Below, one piece after another: positions 33,067 to 41,778 of a stretch of 64,000 bases of DNA. The translations under genes were made by a program, and so were the position numbers. The notes beneath the pieces were generated by a model, which was given only the letters and a program-made list of their open reading frames with translations, was not told the origin of the DNA and did not search any database. Source of the DNA: Rhizobium sp. L1K21. Lineage in GTDB: Bacteria; Pseudomonadota; Alphaproteobacteria; Rhizobiales; Rhizobiaceae. The DNA lies in the NCBI RefSeq assembly GCF_024055895.1, contig NZ_JAMXLE010000001.1:2224698-2288697 (forward strand). Reading direction: 5' to 3'. Each line of letters opens with the position of its first letter. Position 1 is the first letter of the stretch.

Positions 33067-34582
33067 TCTCGATTACCCCATTTTCCTCAATCGGCTTTGC
33101 GGCCCGCTGAAGGCGCGGCGGAAACTCGACCGCCCCATCGGCTGCATTCGCTTCGGCGAACGCATTGGCCCCTGAACCGTCCGCCGGCATTGTTACGGTG
33201 ACCACGGTGCCGTGACCGAATTCGCTGTCGATCTTGAACACGCCGCCGTGCAGGGCAACCAATCCCTTGACGAGAGAAAGACCAAGGCCCGTACCCTCAA
33301 ATTTGCGGGTATATTCGTTGTCCACCTGCATGAACGGTCGGCCCAGCAGTACGATCTTTTCGCGCGGAATACCGATGCCCGTATCGCTGACGACCAGCTC
33401 CAGATCATTGTCGCGCACGGCGATGTCGACACAAACGACCCCACCCACATCGGTGAACTTGATTGCGTTGCCCACCAGATTGATCAGAATCTGCTTGAGT
33501 GCGCCCGGGTCGGCAACGACCTCGCCGGCGTTTCTGGCAACACGGAAGGTCAAGGTCACCTTTTTCTGACGCGCCTGCAGCTCCAGCATGGCTTCGCAGG
33601 CCATTGCAATGTCTCGTATAGGGAAAGGCTCTACGTGCAGCGCATAGTGGCCGGCCTCAATCTTGCTCATATCCAGCATCGAATTGACAACGCCGAGAAG
33701 ATGTTGGCCGGACTGGTTGATCAGCCCGACATATTCACGCTGCTGGTCGTTTTCCAGCTTGCCGAAATATTCACCGGCCAGGACGTCGGAGAAGCCCAGA
33801 ATCGCATTCAGCGGCGTGCGCAGCTCGTGGCTGACGGCGGCCAGAAACCGCGCTTTCGCCTCATTGGCGCTTTCGGCTTCCTCGCGATAGCGGTCGGTTT
33901 CGGTGCGGCTTGCCACCATATCACGATTGTCGAGTGACTGTGCGGCAAAGCCGAGGAAAGCACCGTCGGCATCGCGCAGCGCGGTCATCATGACCTTGAG
34001 GCTCAGAAACTGCGTTTTGCTGCCGTCGAGAATCTGTGCCATGCGCAGTTCCACATCAGCCTGTTGGCCGCCCTGGCGCAGATCGTCGAGTGCACGGAAA
34101 AAGGCAATGCGGTCGGAAACATGAATATGGTCGATGAAGCCCTTGCCGGCCGGACTGTCGATTTTGGCCAGATAGGCTTCGCGGTCGCGGCCGGAAACGG
34201 CGGTCACGACACCGGCGGGATCGTGGATTGTCAGGAGACCTGGAATGAGGCGTCCGTCAAAACCGGATATATTGGCCGCCACCGGCGCCTCTGTCCTGGC
34301 AAGCGCTGCCTTGCGCATATTGTAAGATGCCAGCGAGGCGGCGAGCAGCGATGCGGCCAAGGCCGTGCCAACGCCAGCGGGCAGCGCCACGGCGGGCCCC
34401 AGAACCGGCAACAGTGCAAAGGGGAGCGTCAGCGAACCTGCGGCGCCGCTTAAGAGAATGTGGCGCAGCAGATGTTGCTCGCGCACATGCGCTGCCGGCT
34501 CACCATCGGACGGCAACCAGCCTGCAGCGATATTATCCGCCACCTGGGCCATTCTGCCGGCTATGTTTGCAATGACGCGCAC
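33044..34582 (-). CDS. Sensor histidine kinase, DivJ/PleC-like
   Basis: 512 residues with a GTG at 34582 (ATG at 34552 is an alternative). Two hydrophobic segments lie at about 42-60 and 64-86 and a PAS-like domain at about 110-220. The dimerisation domain has His252 in FLAAVSHELRTPLNAILGFSD. The HATPase domain shows NLVGNAIKFTDVGG, DTGIGIP and GTGLGLSLVKGLVALHGG. The helix after the His box (EYFGKLENDQQREYVGLINQSG) resembles the cell-cycle kinases DivJ/PleC of alphaproteobacteria. No response regulator is adjacent, as expected for that group. Precise orthology is not settled. Confidence 0.9.
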   Translation of the reverse strand: MRVIANIAGRMAQVADNIAAGWLPSDGEPAAHVREQHLLRHILLSGAAGSLTLPFALLPVLGPAVALPAGVGTALAASLLAASLASYNMRKAALARTEAPVAANISGFDGRLIPGLLTIHDPAGVVTAVSGRDREAYLAKIDSPAGKGFIDHIHVSDRIAFFRALDDLRQGGQQADVELRMAQILDGSKTQFLSLKVMMTALRDADGAFLGFAAQSLDNRDMVASRTETDRYREEAESANEAKARFLAAVSHELRTPLNAILGFSDVLAGEYFGKLENDQQREYVGLINQSGQHLLGVVNSMLDMSKIEAGHYALHVEPFPIRDIAMACEAMLELQARQKKVTLTFRVARNAGEVVADPGALKQILINLVGNAIKFTDVGGVVCVDIAVRDNDLELVVSDTGIGIPREKIVLLGRPFMQVDNEYTRKFEGTGLGLSLVKGLVALHGGVFKIDSEFGHGTVVTVTMPADGSGANAFAEANAADGAVEFPPRLQRAAKPIEENGVIENAEAKSA

Positions 34583-35023
34583 GCTGTACTCAATACTCGA
34601 TATTTCAACTGCCCCAAGAATCGCAGCCGGGGCTTAAGGAAAGGATAAAATTCACATTGCGATCACGGTCGAAAAGGGCGAATGGGCCGTTTTTTGCGAC
34701 CTTTGGCAAACGTGGTTAACAGGGCGTAAGCACCTGTTTTCATTCAATTTGAGCATTCGCGTTAAGAATTTAGGCGGGTACGTGCGGCGCAATCGCCTGC
34801 CCTGCAAGGCCGCAGTCGTCACAATGATTAACGCCGATTGCTAAAATACGACGCAAATTCCCGTTTCGCCGGGATTGATTGCATTTTAGATAAATTTGTC
34901 TCGAAACCGAGCAATCATTCTAATCGGCTTTTTGCATGCCCGTCGTAGATTCGCCTTCAACAAGCCCAAAACGGGCAGCAACAATTCCGGCACAAGACCG
35001 GATGGAAATAACGGGTTGAAGCA

Positions 35024-35422
35024 ATGCGGTTTCTGATCAAGACAGCGTTCTGGTTTGCAGTCGTTCTGGTGTTCCTGCCATTTTTCGATGACGATGCCGA
35101 TAAGGCGCTGGAAAATGCGCCGCAGGTCGAGACCATGGATGCGGTGCTGGCCGCAGCCGGTGCCATCAATTACATGACGAAGATCTGCGCCGACCGGCCT
35201 GCCGTTTGCGAAAAGGGCGGCGAAGCGCTGAATGCGCTCGGCTACCGCGCCAAGGAGGGCGCGCGTGTTGCCTACAAGCTGATCGATGAGAACCTCGGTG
35301 ACACAACGGTGACACAGGTGAAGGACGCTGCCGTTGCGGCTGTTGCCAAGACGAGCGCTGACCCCATCACCACAGCCACCGTTATCCCTATTCCGACCGC
35401 GCGTCCCGATCCTTCCAACTGA
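35024..35422 (+). CDS. DUF5330 domain protein
   Basis: 132 residues, beginning MRFLIKTAFWFAVVLVFLPF, a hydrophobic N-terminal anchor, followed by APQVETMDAVLAAAGAINYMTKICADRPAVCEKGGEAL with paired cysteines, which is the DUF5330 pattern. It ends in a Thr/Pro-rich tail. Likely exported or membrane-anchored. The 34583-35023 interval before it is AT-rich in part, contains TTAAC-type motifs and the promoters of this gene and of the divergent kinase, and no other gene is visible. Confidence 0.88.
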   Translation: MRFLIKTAFWFAVVLVFLPFFDDDADKALENAPQVETMDAVLAAAGAINYMTKICADRPAVCEKGGEALNALGYRAKEGARVAYKLIDENLGDTTVTQVKDAAVAAVAKTSADPITTATVIPIPTARPDPSN

Positions 35423-35563
35423 AGACAACCGCCATTCCCTGCCTGAACTCGCATTTTGCGACCGCCGTGAAGCTCGTCTTCACGGCGTTTTTCTTGTCCA
35501 ATCGTTTTCAATTTCTGCCGATCCTCTCTATATAGGGGTCAACGAGAACAGCCGGACGGAACC

Positions 35564-35977
35564 ATGACGCCGATTGAACAGATTATTGATGACTTTGCCT
35601 TTCTCGATGAGTGGGAAGACCGCTACCGCTATATTATCGAGCTCGGCAAGGACCTGCCCGACATGGACGAAGCGTTGAAAACGCCGGAAAGCAAGGTTCA
35701 GGGCTGTGCAAGCCAGGTGTGGCTGGTATCGCATGCCGAGGATGTCAGCGATCCGGTGATTACCTTTCAGGGCGACAGCGACGCGCATATCGTGCGCGGA
35801 CTGGTGGCGATCGTGCTTGCGATCTATTCCGGCCACAAGGCGTCCGAAATCGCCGAGACGGATGCACAGGATGTGTTCGGCAAGATCGGGCTGATGGAGC
35901 ATCTGTCCGCCCAGCGCGCCAATGGGCTGCGCTTGATGATCCGCCGCATCAAGGACGAAGCGGCGGCATTTGCGTAA
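35564..35977 (+). CDS. sufE: SufE family cysteine desulfuration protein
   Basis: 137 residues. SufE accepts sulfur from SufS for Fe-S cluster assembly. The acceptor Cys48 lies in ESKVQGCASQVWLVS, and DDFAFLDEWEDRYRYIIELG is the usual N-terminal helix. The length and C-terminal RANGLRLMIRRIKDEA are normal. No suf operon neighbours are present; it is a single gene 142 bp after the DUF5330 gene. Confidence 0.95.
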   Translation: MTPIEQIIDDFAFLDEWEDRYRYIIELGKDLPDMDEALKTPESKVQGCASQVWLVSHAEDVSDPVITFQGDSDAHIVRGLVAIVLAIYSGHKASEIAETDAQDVFGKIGLMEHLSAQRANGLRLMIRRIKDEAAAFA

Positions 35978-35995
35978 AACGGCAGAGTCATGCCC

Positions 35996-36802
35996 TCACA
36001 GGCTGGGACGGAAACCGTCTTCGCCCCAATGCCGCATGGGCGTGTTGCGCTTTGGCGGCTGGTAGTGGCGATCAAGGGCGAGAAGCGCTGCCCGCAGCAT
36101 GAGCTTGGCCGAGCGGGCCGGCCATTGCCGTTCACGCTCCACGGTTTCCAATCCTTTCATGAAACAGCACACGTCAAGGGCAACGCCTGACAATTCCGGA
36201 CCCAGCGCATCAAGGGCGCGGTTCACGCGCATGCGGGCAGCCATGGCGCTGTCGGAAAGCGCCTCCATGCCGCCACGTGCGCCCTTCGTTTTGGAGGAAA
36301 GACGCGGTTCATAGGTCTGTGTGACACGCGGCTGAAGCTGGCCGCGGGTGAAATCGGCATGCAGGCGCTCACCCGCCGAGAGCGCTTCCGGCGGCAGGAA
36401 GGCTGAGCCCGTCTTGTCCTTCAACCGTGCCAGACTGGAAAGCGGGGAGTGTTCCAGATTGACACGAACGGGACGTTCTTCCTCCTCTTCCCGCAGCAGG
36501 GTCGTCGCCAGTTCGCCGTGCTGGGCAACGAACCCTTCGTCCGGGGCGGCCAGATAGCGTTTCAAATGCGCGCGCCCCTCACTGGTGGCAACGACCTTGC
36601 CCGCCACCTGGCGCAGCAAGCCGGACTGAGCAGCCTGTCTGAGAAGGCTTGCGGCGATGACGATCTTTCCATCTGCATTTTGTAACGTCAGTGCAGATTG
36701 AGCTGAGGACGGCTCGGCAATAGCCAGTGGCGATTTCAGAGCAAGACGAAGCAGCGACGCCAGTGCCTTGCCATTGCGGGCGGTTCCGAGCTCAGACATC
36801 AT
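35996..36802 (-). CDS. DUF6456 family protein
   Basis: 268 residues from tandem ATGs at 36802/36799 (AGGGGGCC upstream), overlapping the preceding gene. N-terminal half: ADGKIVIAASLLRQAAQSGLLRQV and VVATSEGRAHLKRYLAAPDEGF, resembling a winged-helix arrangement; the C-terminal half has RMRVNRALDALGPELSGVALDVCCFMKGLETVERERQWPARSAKLMLRAALLALDRHY, the DUF6456 signature. It is likely a DNA-binding or regulatory protein and is usually found next to the DnaA-like gene upstream. Function not established. Confidence 0.8.
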   Translation of the reverse strand: MMSELGTARNGKALASLLRLALKSPLAIAEPSSAQSALTLQNADGKIVIAASLLRQAAQSGLLRQVAGKVVATSEGRAHLKRYLAAPDEGFVAQHGELATTLLREEEEERPVRVNLEHSPLSSLARLKDKTGSAFLPPEALSAGERLHADFTRGQLQPRVTQTYEPRLSSKTKGARGGMEALSDSAMAARMRVNRALDALGPELSGVALDVCCFMKGLETVERERQWPARSAKLMLRAALLALDRHYQPPKRNTPMRHWGEDGFRPSL

Positions 36803-37283
36803 GGCAGGCCCCCTGCCCGATGGCTGTTGCGGAAACCACAATGCGCTCCAGTGTGGCGACAAACTCGTCGTAGAGGCGGTCGTCGCGACGGTCTTCCACC
36901 ACGCCGCAGGCATGCGCAACCGTTGAGCGGTCGCGTCCGAAGCCGAGGCCGATATCGGTCAGTGTCATGCCGAGCGCGACATGGCAGACATACATGGCGA
37001 TCTGGCGTGTGTGGCAACGGCGGCGGCGATCGATCGTTTTACCTGGGGTCGCGCCACCGGCCAGCCGGATCATTTCATCGGTCAAGAGCTGCACGGCGTC
37101 ACACGCAGGCTGCACCCTGAGCTTGATGCGATGGGCCGTGGCCGCATCCATCGCTTCATCAGATGCACCCGTCCGCCAGGCCTGGCGCTTGCGTGCCTCG
37201 CCCCTGAACTGCTCTTCACCAGGGACGACAGTGTTTTTCGGGACATCGAATGGAGGCGACGCCGGTTCGTTATGAAAATGCAT
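36792..37283 (-). CDS. Stand-alone DnaA domain IV-like helix-turn-helix protein
   Basis: 163 residues. The C-terminal half (about 85-145: TRQIAMYVCHVALGMTLTDIGLGFGRDRSTVAHACGVVED) matches the DnaA C-terminal DNA-binding domain (PF08299), including the DRSTVAHA box equivalent to DHTTVLHA of DnaA. There is no AAA+ ATPase domain. The N-terminal 60 residues are polar. It overlaps the DUF6456 gene, so the two act together, probably as a transcription regulator that may read DnaA-box-like sites. An upstream GAATTAATTC palindrome (37303-37312) is a possible operator. Confidence 0.85.
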   Translation of the reverse strand: MHFHNEPASPPFDVPKNTVVPGEEQFRGEARKRQAWRTGASDEAMDAATAHRIKLRVQPACDAVQLLTDEMIRLAGGATPGKTIDRRRRCHTRQIAMYVCHVALGMTLTDIGLGFGRDRSTVAHACGVVEDRRDDRLYDEFVATLERIVVSATAIGQGACHDV

Positions 37284-37360
37284 GAATGACTCCTTATGAT
37301 AGGAATTAATTCATACACGCCTAAGGAAATGCGGGGATGAAATAAAGCGCTTCGCCACAA

Positions 37361-37485
37361 CCCAGCATTGTTTTTGCTGCATTTTCCGTGAAAAGACGGA
37401 ATTTTTCTAGGATTTTTTTCCTCGTTTTCGAAGCATCTCTCCGGATGCGCGAAAGCGGGCCGCGCAATCCGCAGCCCGCTTTTTT
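37361..37485 (+). ncRNA. Candidate small RNA with tandem terminator hairpins
   Basis: Three plus-strand hairpins follow each other: CAGCA/TGCTG (37361-37378), TTCCGT/ACGGAA followed by TTTTT (37384-37406), and AAAGCGGGC/GCCCGCTTT (37452-37460 with 37474-37482) followed by six T ending at 37485. No plus-strand protein gene lies upstream; both neighbours run on the minus strand. The T runs are on the plus strand, so the simplest reading is a small RNA ending here. The 5' end is not determined. Confidence 0.4.
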
Positions 37486-37519
37486 ATTCTCAATGCGTGC
37501 GTTTAATACGCGCGAAGGT

Positions 37520-37948
37520 TTATTTTCCGCGTTTGCGACGCTGACCGAGCCCCATTTCCTTTGCCAGGCGGGACCGTGCTTCGGCATAGGCGGGCGCGAC
37601 CATGGGGTAATCCACAGCCAAATCCCACTTTTCGCGATACTCTTCCGGCGTCAGACCGTGATGGGTCATCAGATGACGCTTCAGTGACTTGAACGAGCCG
37701 CCGCATTCAAGACACGTGATCTGATCATCCTGCACCGACCGGCGCACAGAAACGGCTGGTTTCGGCTTTTCCGCAGCAGCAACGACAGCCGTAGGGTTTG
37801 CCGTGCCAATCAGAGCGGCGTGTACATCGGAAATCAGCTTCGGAATATCCACGGCGGGGACCATGTGGTTTCCTACATAAGCTGCAACAATATCTGCGGT
37901 AAGTTCTACCAAAAGGTTGCCATCAGCCTTTTCAGGCGTATCCATCAT
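37520..37948 (-). CDS. mucR: MucR/Ros family zinc-finger transcriptional regulator
   Basis: 142 residues. The zinc finger [19 protein letters not shown] (Cys2-His2 type of Ros/MucR) is followed by [34 protein letters not shown] and a basic tail. The N-terminal region ([24 protein letters not shown]) is the oligomerisation part. MucR binds AT-rich DNA as a global, H-NS-like regulator of envelope, motility and virulence genes. The ATG at 37948 has GAGGAG upstream. The upstream 260 bp are strongly AT-rich (for example at 38085-38110), consistent with autoregulation. Confidence 0.95.
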   Translation of the reverse strand: MMDTPEKADGNLLVELTADIVAAYVGNHMVPAVDIPKLISDVHAALIGTANPTAVVAAAEKPKPAVSVRRSVQDDQITCLECGGSFKSLKRHLMTHHGLTPEEYREKWDLAVDYPMVAPAYAEARSRLAKEMGLGQRRKRGK

Positions 37949-38208
37949 TTTCTTATTCTCCTCGTCTTAAACTACCAATTCGCATCTCGTTCCTATTAAT
38001 ACTTACAAATATCGCTTAAAAAAGGCGGGGCGATCCATAAGCAATTTCTTCGATGGGAACTGGTCTTCCGACAGTGAAAATATATCTATATTTTATTCGA
38101 TATACGTCCACCAATGCTCTGCTTGACCTTTTCAAATCAACAAACAAAGGAAGCAATACTGACCTACCACCGGCACCCGAAAAGTCCAGTAGAAATGTTC
38201 TAGATTGT

Positions 38209-38580
38209 TCAATTTGTTTGATTTGGTTTCTTTTTTGTATGCGCCAAATCGTCTTCAGCGAGATCGTCCCGTACCGTCACCGCGGCCATTTCACAGCCAG
38301 CCCGGTGGGCTGCGCGCGCCAAGAGATGCGACGAAACGGGCGCTGTGAGAATGAAGAAAACAAAAGCGGCGATGGCGCGGGCAAAAATGGCGGGATCCTG
38401 CGATTCCAGCCCTGTGGCCAGAAGCAGAAGGCCCGAGCCCACAGTGCCGGCTTTGGCCGCAGCATGCATGCGGGTATAGACATCCGGCAGGCGAATGATG
38501 CCAAAGGCTGCAACAAGCGCGAAAAGCGCGCCAACCACCAGCAAAACAGCCGCTGCGATTTCGAGCAGAAACTCTATCAT
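38209..38580 (-). CDS. mrpG: Mrp/Pha antiporter subunit G
   Basis: 123 residues with three hydrophobic segments and the signature [23 protein letters not shown] of MrpG/PhaG. The C-terminal cytoplasmic tail ([19 protein letters not shown]) is longer than usual. It is the last gene of the operon and overlaps mrpF by 4 bp. All seven subunits are needed for Na+(K+)/H+ antiport. Confidence 0.95.
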   Translation of the reverse strand: MIEFLLEIAAAVLLVVGALFALVAAFGIIRLPDVYTRMHAAAKAGTVGSGLLLLATGLESQDPAIFARAIAAFVFFILTAPVSSHLLARAAHRAGCEMAAVTVRDDLAEDDLAHTKKKPNQTN

Positions 38581-38909
38581 AGCTGTGCCTTTCTGCGACT
38601 GGGGCCTTTCTTGACAGGCCCTTTGACCCGTGCACCACGGGTGACCACAAAGCGTGCGAGCGCCACTGTGGCCAGGAAGCCCACGAGGCTCAGCGCGATG
38701 GCGATATCGATATAGAGATGGTAGCCGGTCTTGGTGGCCATGACCGCGATGAACCCGATGGCAATCGCCACCAGCATGTCGAGTGCCACCACCCGGTCGG
38801 CGAGCGTTGGTCCCAAAATGACACGGATCACGCTGATGAGAAAGGCGAGCGTGAGCGTCACAAGCGCGAAATTCGTCGCGTAATCGACGATGACCAGGGC
38901 ATCAATCAT
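38577..38909 (-). CDS. mrpF: Mrp/Pha antiporter subunit F
   Basis: 110 residues with three membrane helices; the conserved motif [17 protein letters not shown] is present. Overlaps mrpE and mrpG by 4 bp each. The basic tail ([17 protein letters not shown]) is an addition to the usual core. Confidence 0.95.
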   Translation of the reverse strand: MIDALVIVDYATNFALVTLTLAFLISVIRVILGPTLADRVVALDMLVAIAIGFIAVMATKTGYHLYIDIAIALSLVGFLATVALARFVVTRGARVKGPVKKGPSRRKAQL

Positions 38910-39379
38910 CGGAATGCCTCCAAAATCTTGCGCTCGAAACCGTTCTGAATATCGCGAATGGCCGCCTCCTTGTCCGAGCAGTCGATGGCATGGACATAGA
39001 GGAAACGCCCGTCATCGGATACGTCAACGGAAAACGTGCCCGGTGTGAGCGTAATCATGTTGGCCAGAAGCGTGATTTCGAAATCGCGGTCGACGGTGAG
39101 CGGGAATGCAAAGATGCCCGGCTTCAGGTTCATGGTCGGCGACAGCACAAGTGTAGCCACTTTCCAGGCCGACAGCGCCAGTTCCTTCATGAACAACAGA
39201 AACAGTGACAATATCCTGCGCGCCCGGAAGAGATAGCCGGTGCCGCCCGTCTGCTCACGCAGGAGATAAAGGGCAATCGCCGAGAGCACGAAACCGAATG
39301 CGAGGTTCAGCAGCGTGAAAGACCCGCTGACGGCTGCCCAGAGAAGGGCGAAAATGACGTTGATGACAAAGATCATCAT
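38906..39379 (-). CDS. mrpE: Mrp/Pha antiporter subunit E
   Basis: 157 residues. Two N-terminal membrane helices ([34 protein letters not shown]) and the conserved [29 protein letters not shown] are typical of MrpE, which is required for complex stability. It overlaps mrpD and mrpF by 4 bp each. Confidence 0.95.
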   Translation of the reverse strand: MMIFVINVIFALLWAAVSGSFTLLNLAFGFVLSAIALYLLREQTGGTGYLFRARRILSLFLLFMKELALSAWKVATLVLSPTMNLKPGIFAFPLTVDRDFEITLLANMITLTPGTFSVDVSDDGRFLYVHAIDCSDKEAAIRDIQNGFERKILEAFR

Positions 39380-40950
39380 TGCTCGGGCGCTCCTTCAGGA
39401 AAAACGGACTGGATGTAGGCTGCCGGATTGAGCACGCCTTCTGCGGCCTTGTCGGTCAACGCCATCAGGCCATTCGGCAGGACGCCAAAACCGGTGATGA
39501 CAACCACAAGGGCGGCCACGGCAATCATGGCGGATGTGTCCATTTTCGCCGGCAAGGTTTCGCCCGCCTGCCCTGCCAGACCCGGTCGCCACCATGCAAG
39601 CGCGAAGAAACGGCCAAGCGTGATGGTGGTGAGAAAGCCGGTCAGCAAGATGGTGCCGGCCAGCCACCAATCCTGGCTTTCGAATGAGGCCTTGACCAGC
39701 ATGACCTTGGGCCAGAAGCCGGAAAAGGGCGGTAGCCCGGCAATGGAGAAAAAGATCGCCAGAGCAAAGACCGCCGACAGCGGGCTCTTGCCATAAAGGC
39801 CGCCCATCCAGGACAGTTCATGGGTGCCGCTCAGCTTGTTTGCGACGCCGCCGAGCAGGTAAATCGCCAGCATGGCAATCATTGAGTGCAGCGCGTAGAA
39901 GACGGCACCGGACAAGGCGTCCTGCGTGCCAAGCGCAATACCGGCAAGCATGACGCCAATGCCCGATATCACCAGATAACCGAACATGCGCCGCGCGTCG
40001 TTTTGCGCCAGAGCGCCAAGCACGCCGACAATCATGGTCGAGGCCGCCACGAGCTCCAATACGAAACCCAGTTCGCGGTGGCCGGCGGGCAGGAGCATGA
40101 TCAGCGTGCGGATGAGTGCATAGACACCCACCTTGGTGAGCAGGCCGGCAAAGACGCCGGCGACGGCCACGCGCGGCGTGTGATAGGATGCGGGCAGCCA
40201 GAAATTGACCGGGAAAGCCGCAGCCTTCATGGCGAAAGCCAAAAGATAAAGGCTGGCCAGCGTCATCAGCGGTGCTGCGTCCGTCATTTCTTTCGAGCGG
40301 ACCGCAATATCGGCCATGTTGAGCGTGCCGAAGATCGAATAGAGATAGCCGGTCGCAATCAGAAACAGCGTCGTGCCCATCAGATTGAGGATGGCATATT
40401 TCATCGCGCCGTCGATCTGCTCGTGTTCGGAGCCCAGGATCAACAGGCCGAAGGATGCAATCAGCAGCACCTCAAACCAGACATACAAGTTGAAGATATC
40501 GCCGGTGAGAAAGGCGCCGGTCACACCGGCCATCATCAACAGAAGAAAGGGGTAGAAGCCATAGCGGCGGCTGGAACTATCCACTTCCTTCAGCGCATAG
40601 ATGCCGGCGGCAAGCGCTGCGATGGCGCCGGCAAAGGCAAACAGCGCGCCCATGATATCGACAGTGAAGGCAATGCCGAATGGTGGCAGCCAGCGTCCCA
40701 TCGTCATGGTGATGGGTCCATTATCAACGACGACCTTCAAGAGAAGCCCGGTCATGAGAACAAGCCCGCCAAGCCCAGGCAAGGCGATCAGCGGCTGCCG
40801 GTCGGTGCTCTTGCGCAAGGCAATCAACACCGCGCCAAACATGATGCACCACGCGATCGGCAGAATGATGAGCCAATGGGAGGGCTCGACCGGCTCCATG
40901 ACCAGTGCCTTGGCAAGTTCGGCTTCGGGAAGGCTCGTTGCGGCTGCCAT
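39376..40950 (-). CDS. mrpD: Mrp/Pha antiporter subunit D
   Basis: 524 residues. NuoN/NuoM-like proton-conducting subunit with about 14 helices; the NDH-like core shows FEVLLIASFGLLILGSEHEQ, LLAFAMKAAAFPVNFWLPASYHTPRVAVAG (functional Lys) and FFSIAGLPPFSGFWPK. The length is normal. It starts 22 bp downstream of the mrpC stop. It forms part of the ion channel with MrpA. Confidence 0.96.
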   Translation of the reverse strand: MAAATSLPEAELAKALVMEPVEPSHWLIILPIAWCIMFGAVLIALRKSTDRQPLIALPGLGGLVLMTGLLLKVVVDNGPITMTMGRWLPPFGIAFTVDIMGALFAFAGAIAALAAGIYALKEVDSSSRRYGFYPFLLLMMAGVTGAFLTGDIFNLYVWFEVLLIASFGLLILGSEHEQIDGAMKYAILNLMGTTLFLIATGYLYSIFGTLNMADIAVRSKEMTDAAPLMTLASLYLLAFAMKAAAFPVNFWLPASYHTPRVAVAGVFAGLLTKVGVYALIRTLIMLLPAGHRELGFVLELVAASTMIVGVLGALAQNDARRMFGYLVISGIGVMLAGIALGTQDALSGAVFYALHSMIAMLAIYLLGGVANKLSGTHELSWMGGLYGKSPLSAVFALAIFFSIAGLPPFSGFWPKVMLVKASFESQDWWLAGTILLTGFLTTITLGRFFALAWWRPGLAGQAGETLPAKMDTSAMIAVAALVVVITGFGVLPNGLMALTDKAAEGVLNPAAYIQSVFPEGAPEQ

Positions 40951-40971
40951 ATGTTACCTGTTACCTCTTGT

Positions 40972-41349
40972 TCAATAGCCGAGCGGCGGAAGCGGCTGGT
41001 CTTCCGGCTCTGCAAGCCGCATTTCGTCGGTGTTGTCGGTGTTCAGGTCCTGATAGGCGCGGTAGGCCAGAACCAGAAGGAAGGCGAAGAAGGAAAACGA
41101 AATCACGATCGCGGTGAGAATGAGGGCCTGCGGCAGCGGGTTTGCCGCGCCCGCACCCAGGATATCGCCAGCGGGGGGAATGATCGGCGGCACTTCCTTG
41201 GTGATGCGGCCAGATGCAAAAAGCAAAAGGTTGACGGCATTGCCCATGATGGCCACGCCGAGCAGGATGCGGATCGTGTGCTTGGACAGCATCAGATAGA
41301 TCGCGAAGGCGAAAAAGATGCCGACAACGACAGCAAAGACGGCTTCCAT
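40972..41349 (-). CDS. mrpC: Mrp/Pha antiporter subunit C
   Basis: 125 residues from the ATG at 41349 (GAGGATCTGTA upstream); a longer frame exists but only as a shadow of mrpB. NuoK-like with three helices: FAVVVGIFFAFAIYLMLSKHTIR, GVAIMGNAVNLLLF and LPQALILTAIVISFSFFAFLL. The start ATG shares one base with the mrpB stop. Confidence 0.95.
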   Translation of the reverse strand: MEAVFAVVVGIFFAFAIYLMLSKHTIRILLGVAIMGNAVNLLLFASGRITKEVPPIIPPAGDILGAGAANPLPQALILTAIVISFSFFAFLLVLAYRAYQDLNTDNTDEMRLAEPEDQPLPPLGY

Positions 41350-41768
41350 TACAGATCCTCCCTTTCTTCCAGGGCGAGCGCAATCGAGGTGATCGAGCCG
41401 GTGACAACCAGATAGACCCCGATGTCGAACAGGAGTGGCGTGGACAGAGCGACTTCGGTGCCGAAAAATTTCGGAAATACCCACAGCGCGGTCATGAAAG
41501 GTACCTCAAAGGGGATCGACATGAGACCGGCGAAACCTGCAAAGAACAGCCCGGCTGCCGAAATGGCCATGGGGTGAAACCACAGTGCGCGGCGCACCGC
41601 GGCCACACCGCCGGCAATGCCCTGAATGGCGAATGCGGAGGCGGCAATCAGCCCGCCGATAAAGCCGCCACCCGGCATATTGTGGCCGCGCAGCAGCACG
41701 AAAACGGAAAACAGCACCATGAGCGCGGTCAGATAGGGTGCCATCGTTCTGAAGATCAGCGTGTTCAT
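41349..41768 (-). CDS. mrpB: Mrp/Pha antiporter subunit B
   Basis: 139 residues, four helices; [44 protein letters not shown] is the MrpB signature. It follows mrpA by 10 bp. mrpA and mrpB are separate here rather than fused. Confidence 0.95.
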   Translation of the reverse strand: MNTLIFRTMAPYLTALMVLFSVFVLLRGHNMPGGGFIGGLIAASAFAIQGIAGGVAAVRRALWFHPMAISAAGLFFAGFAGLMSIPFEVPFMTALWVFPKFFGTEVALSTPLLFDIGVYLVVTGSITSIALALEEREDL

Positions 41769-41778
41769 GAACGTCCCC

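Noticed and set aside
34583-35023. CtrA binding sites (TTAA-N7-TTAA) upstream of the DivJ/PleC-like kinase
   Set aside because: Several TTAAC half-sites occur (for example near 34715 and 34828) but none is a full match with the correct spacing, so I do not call it.
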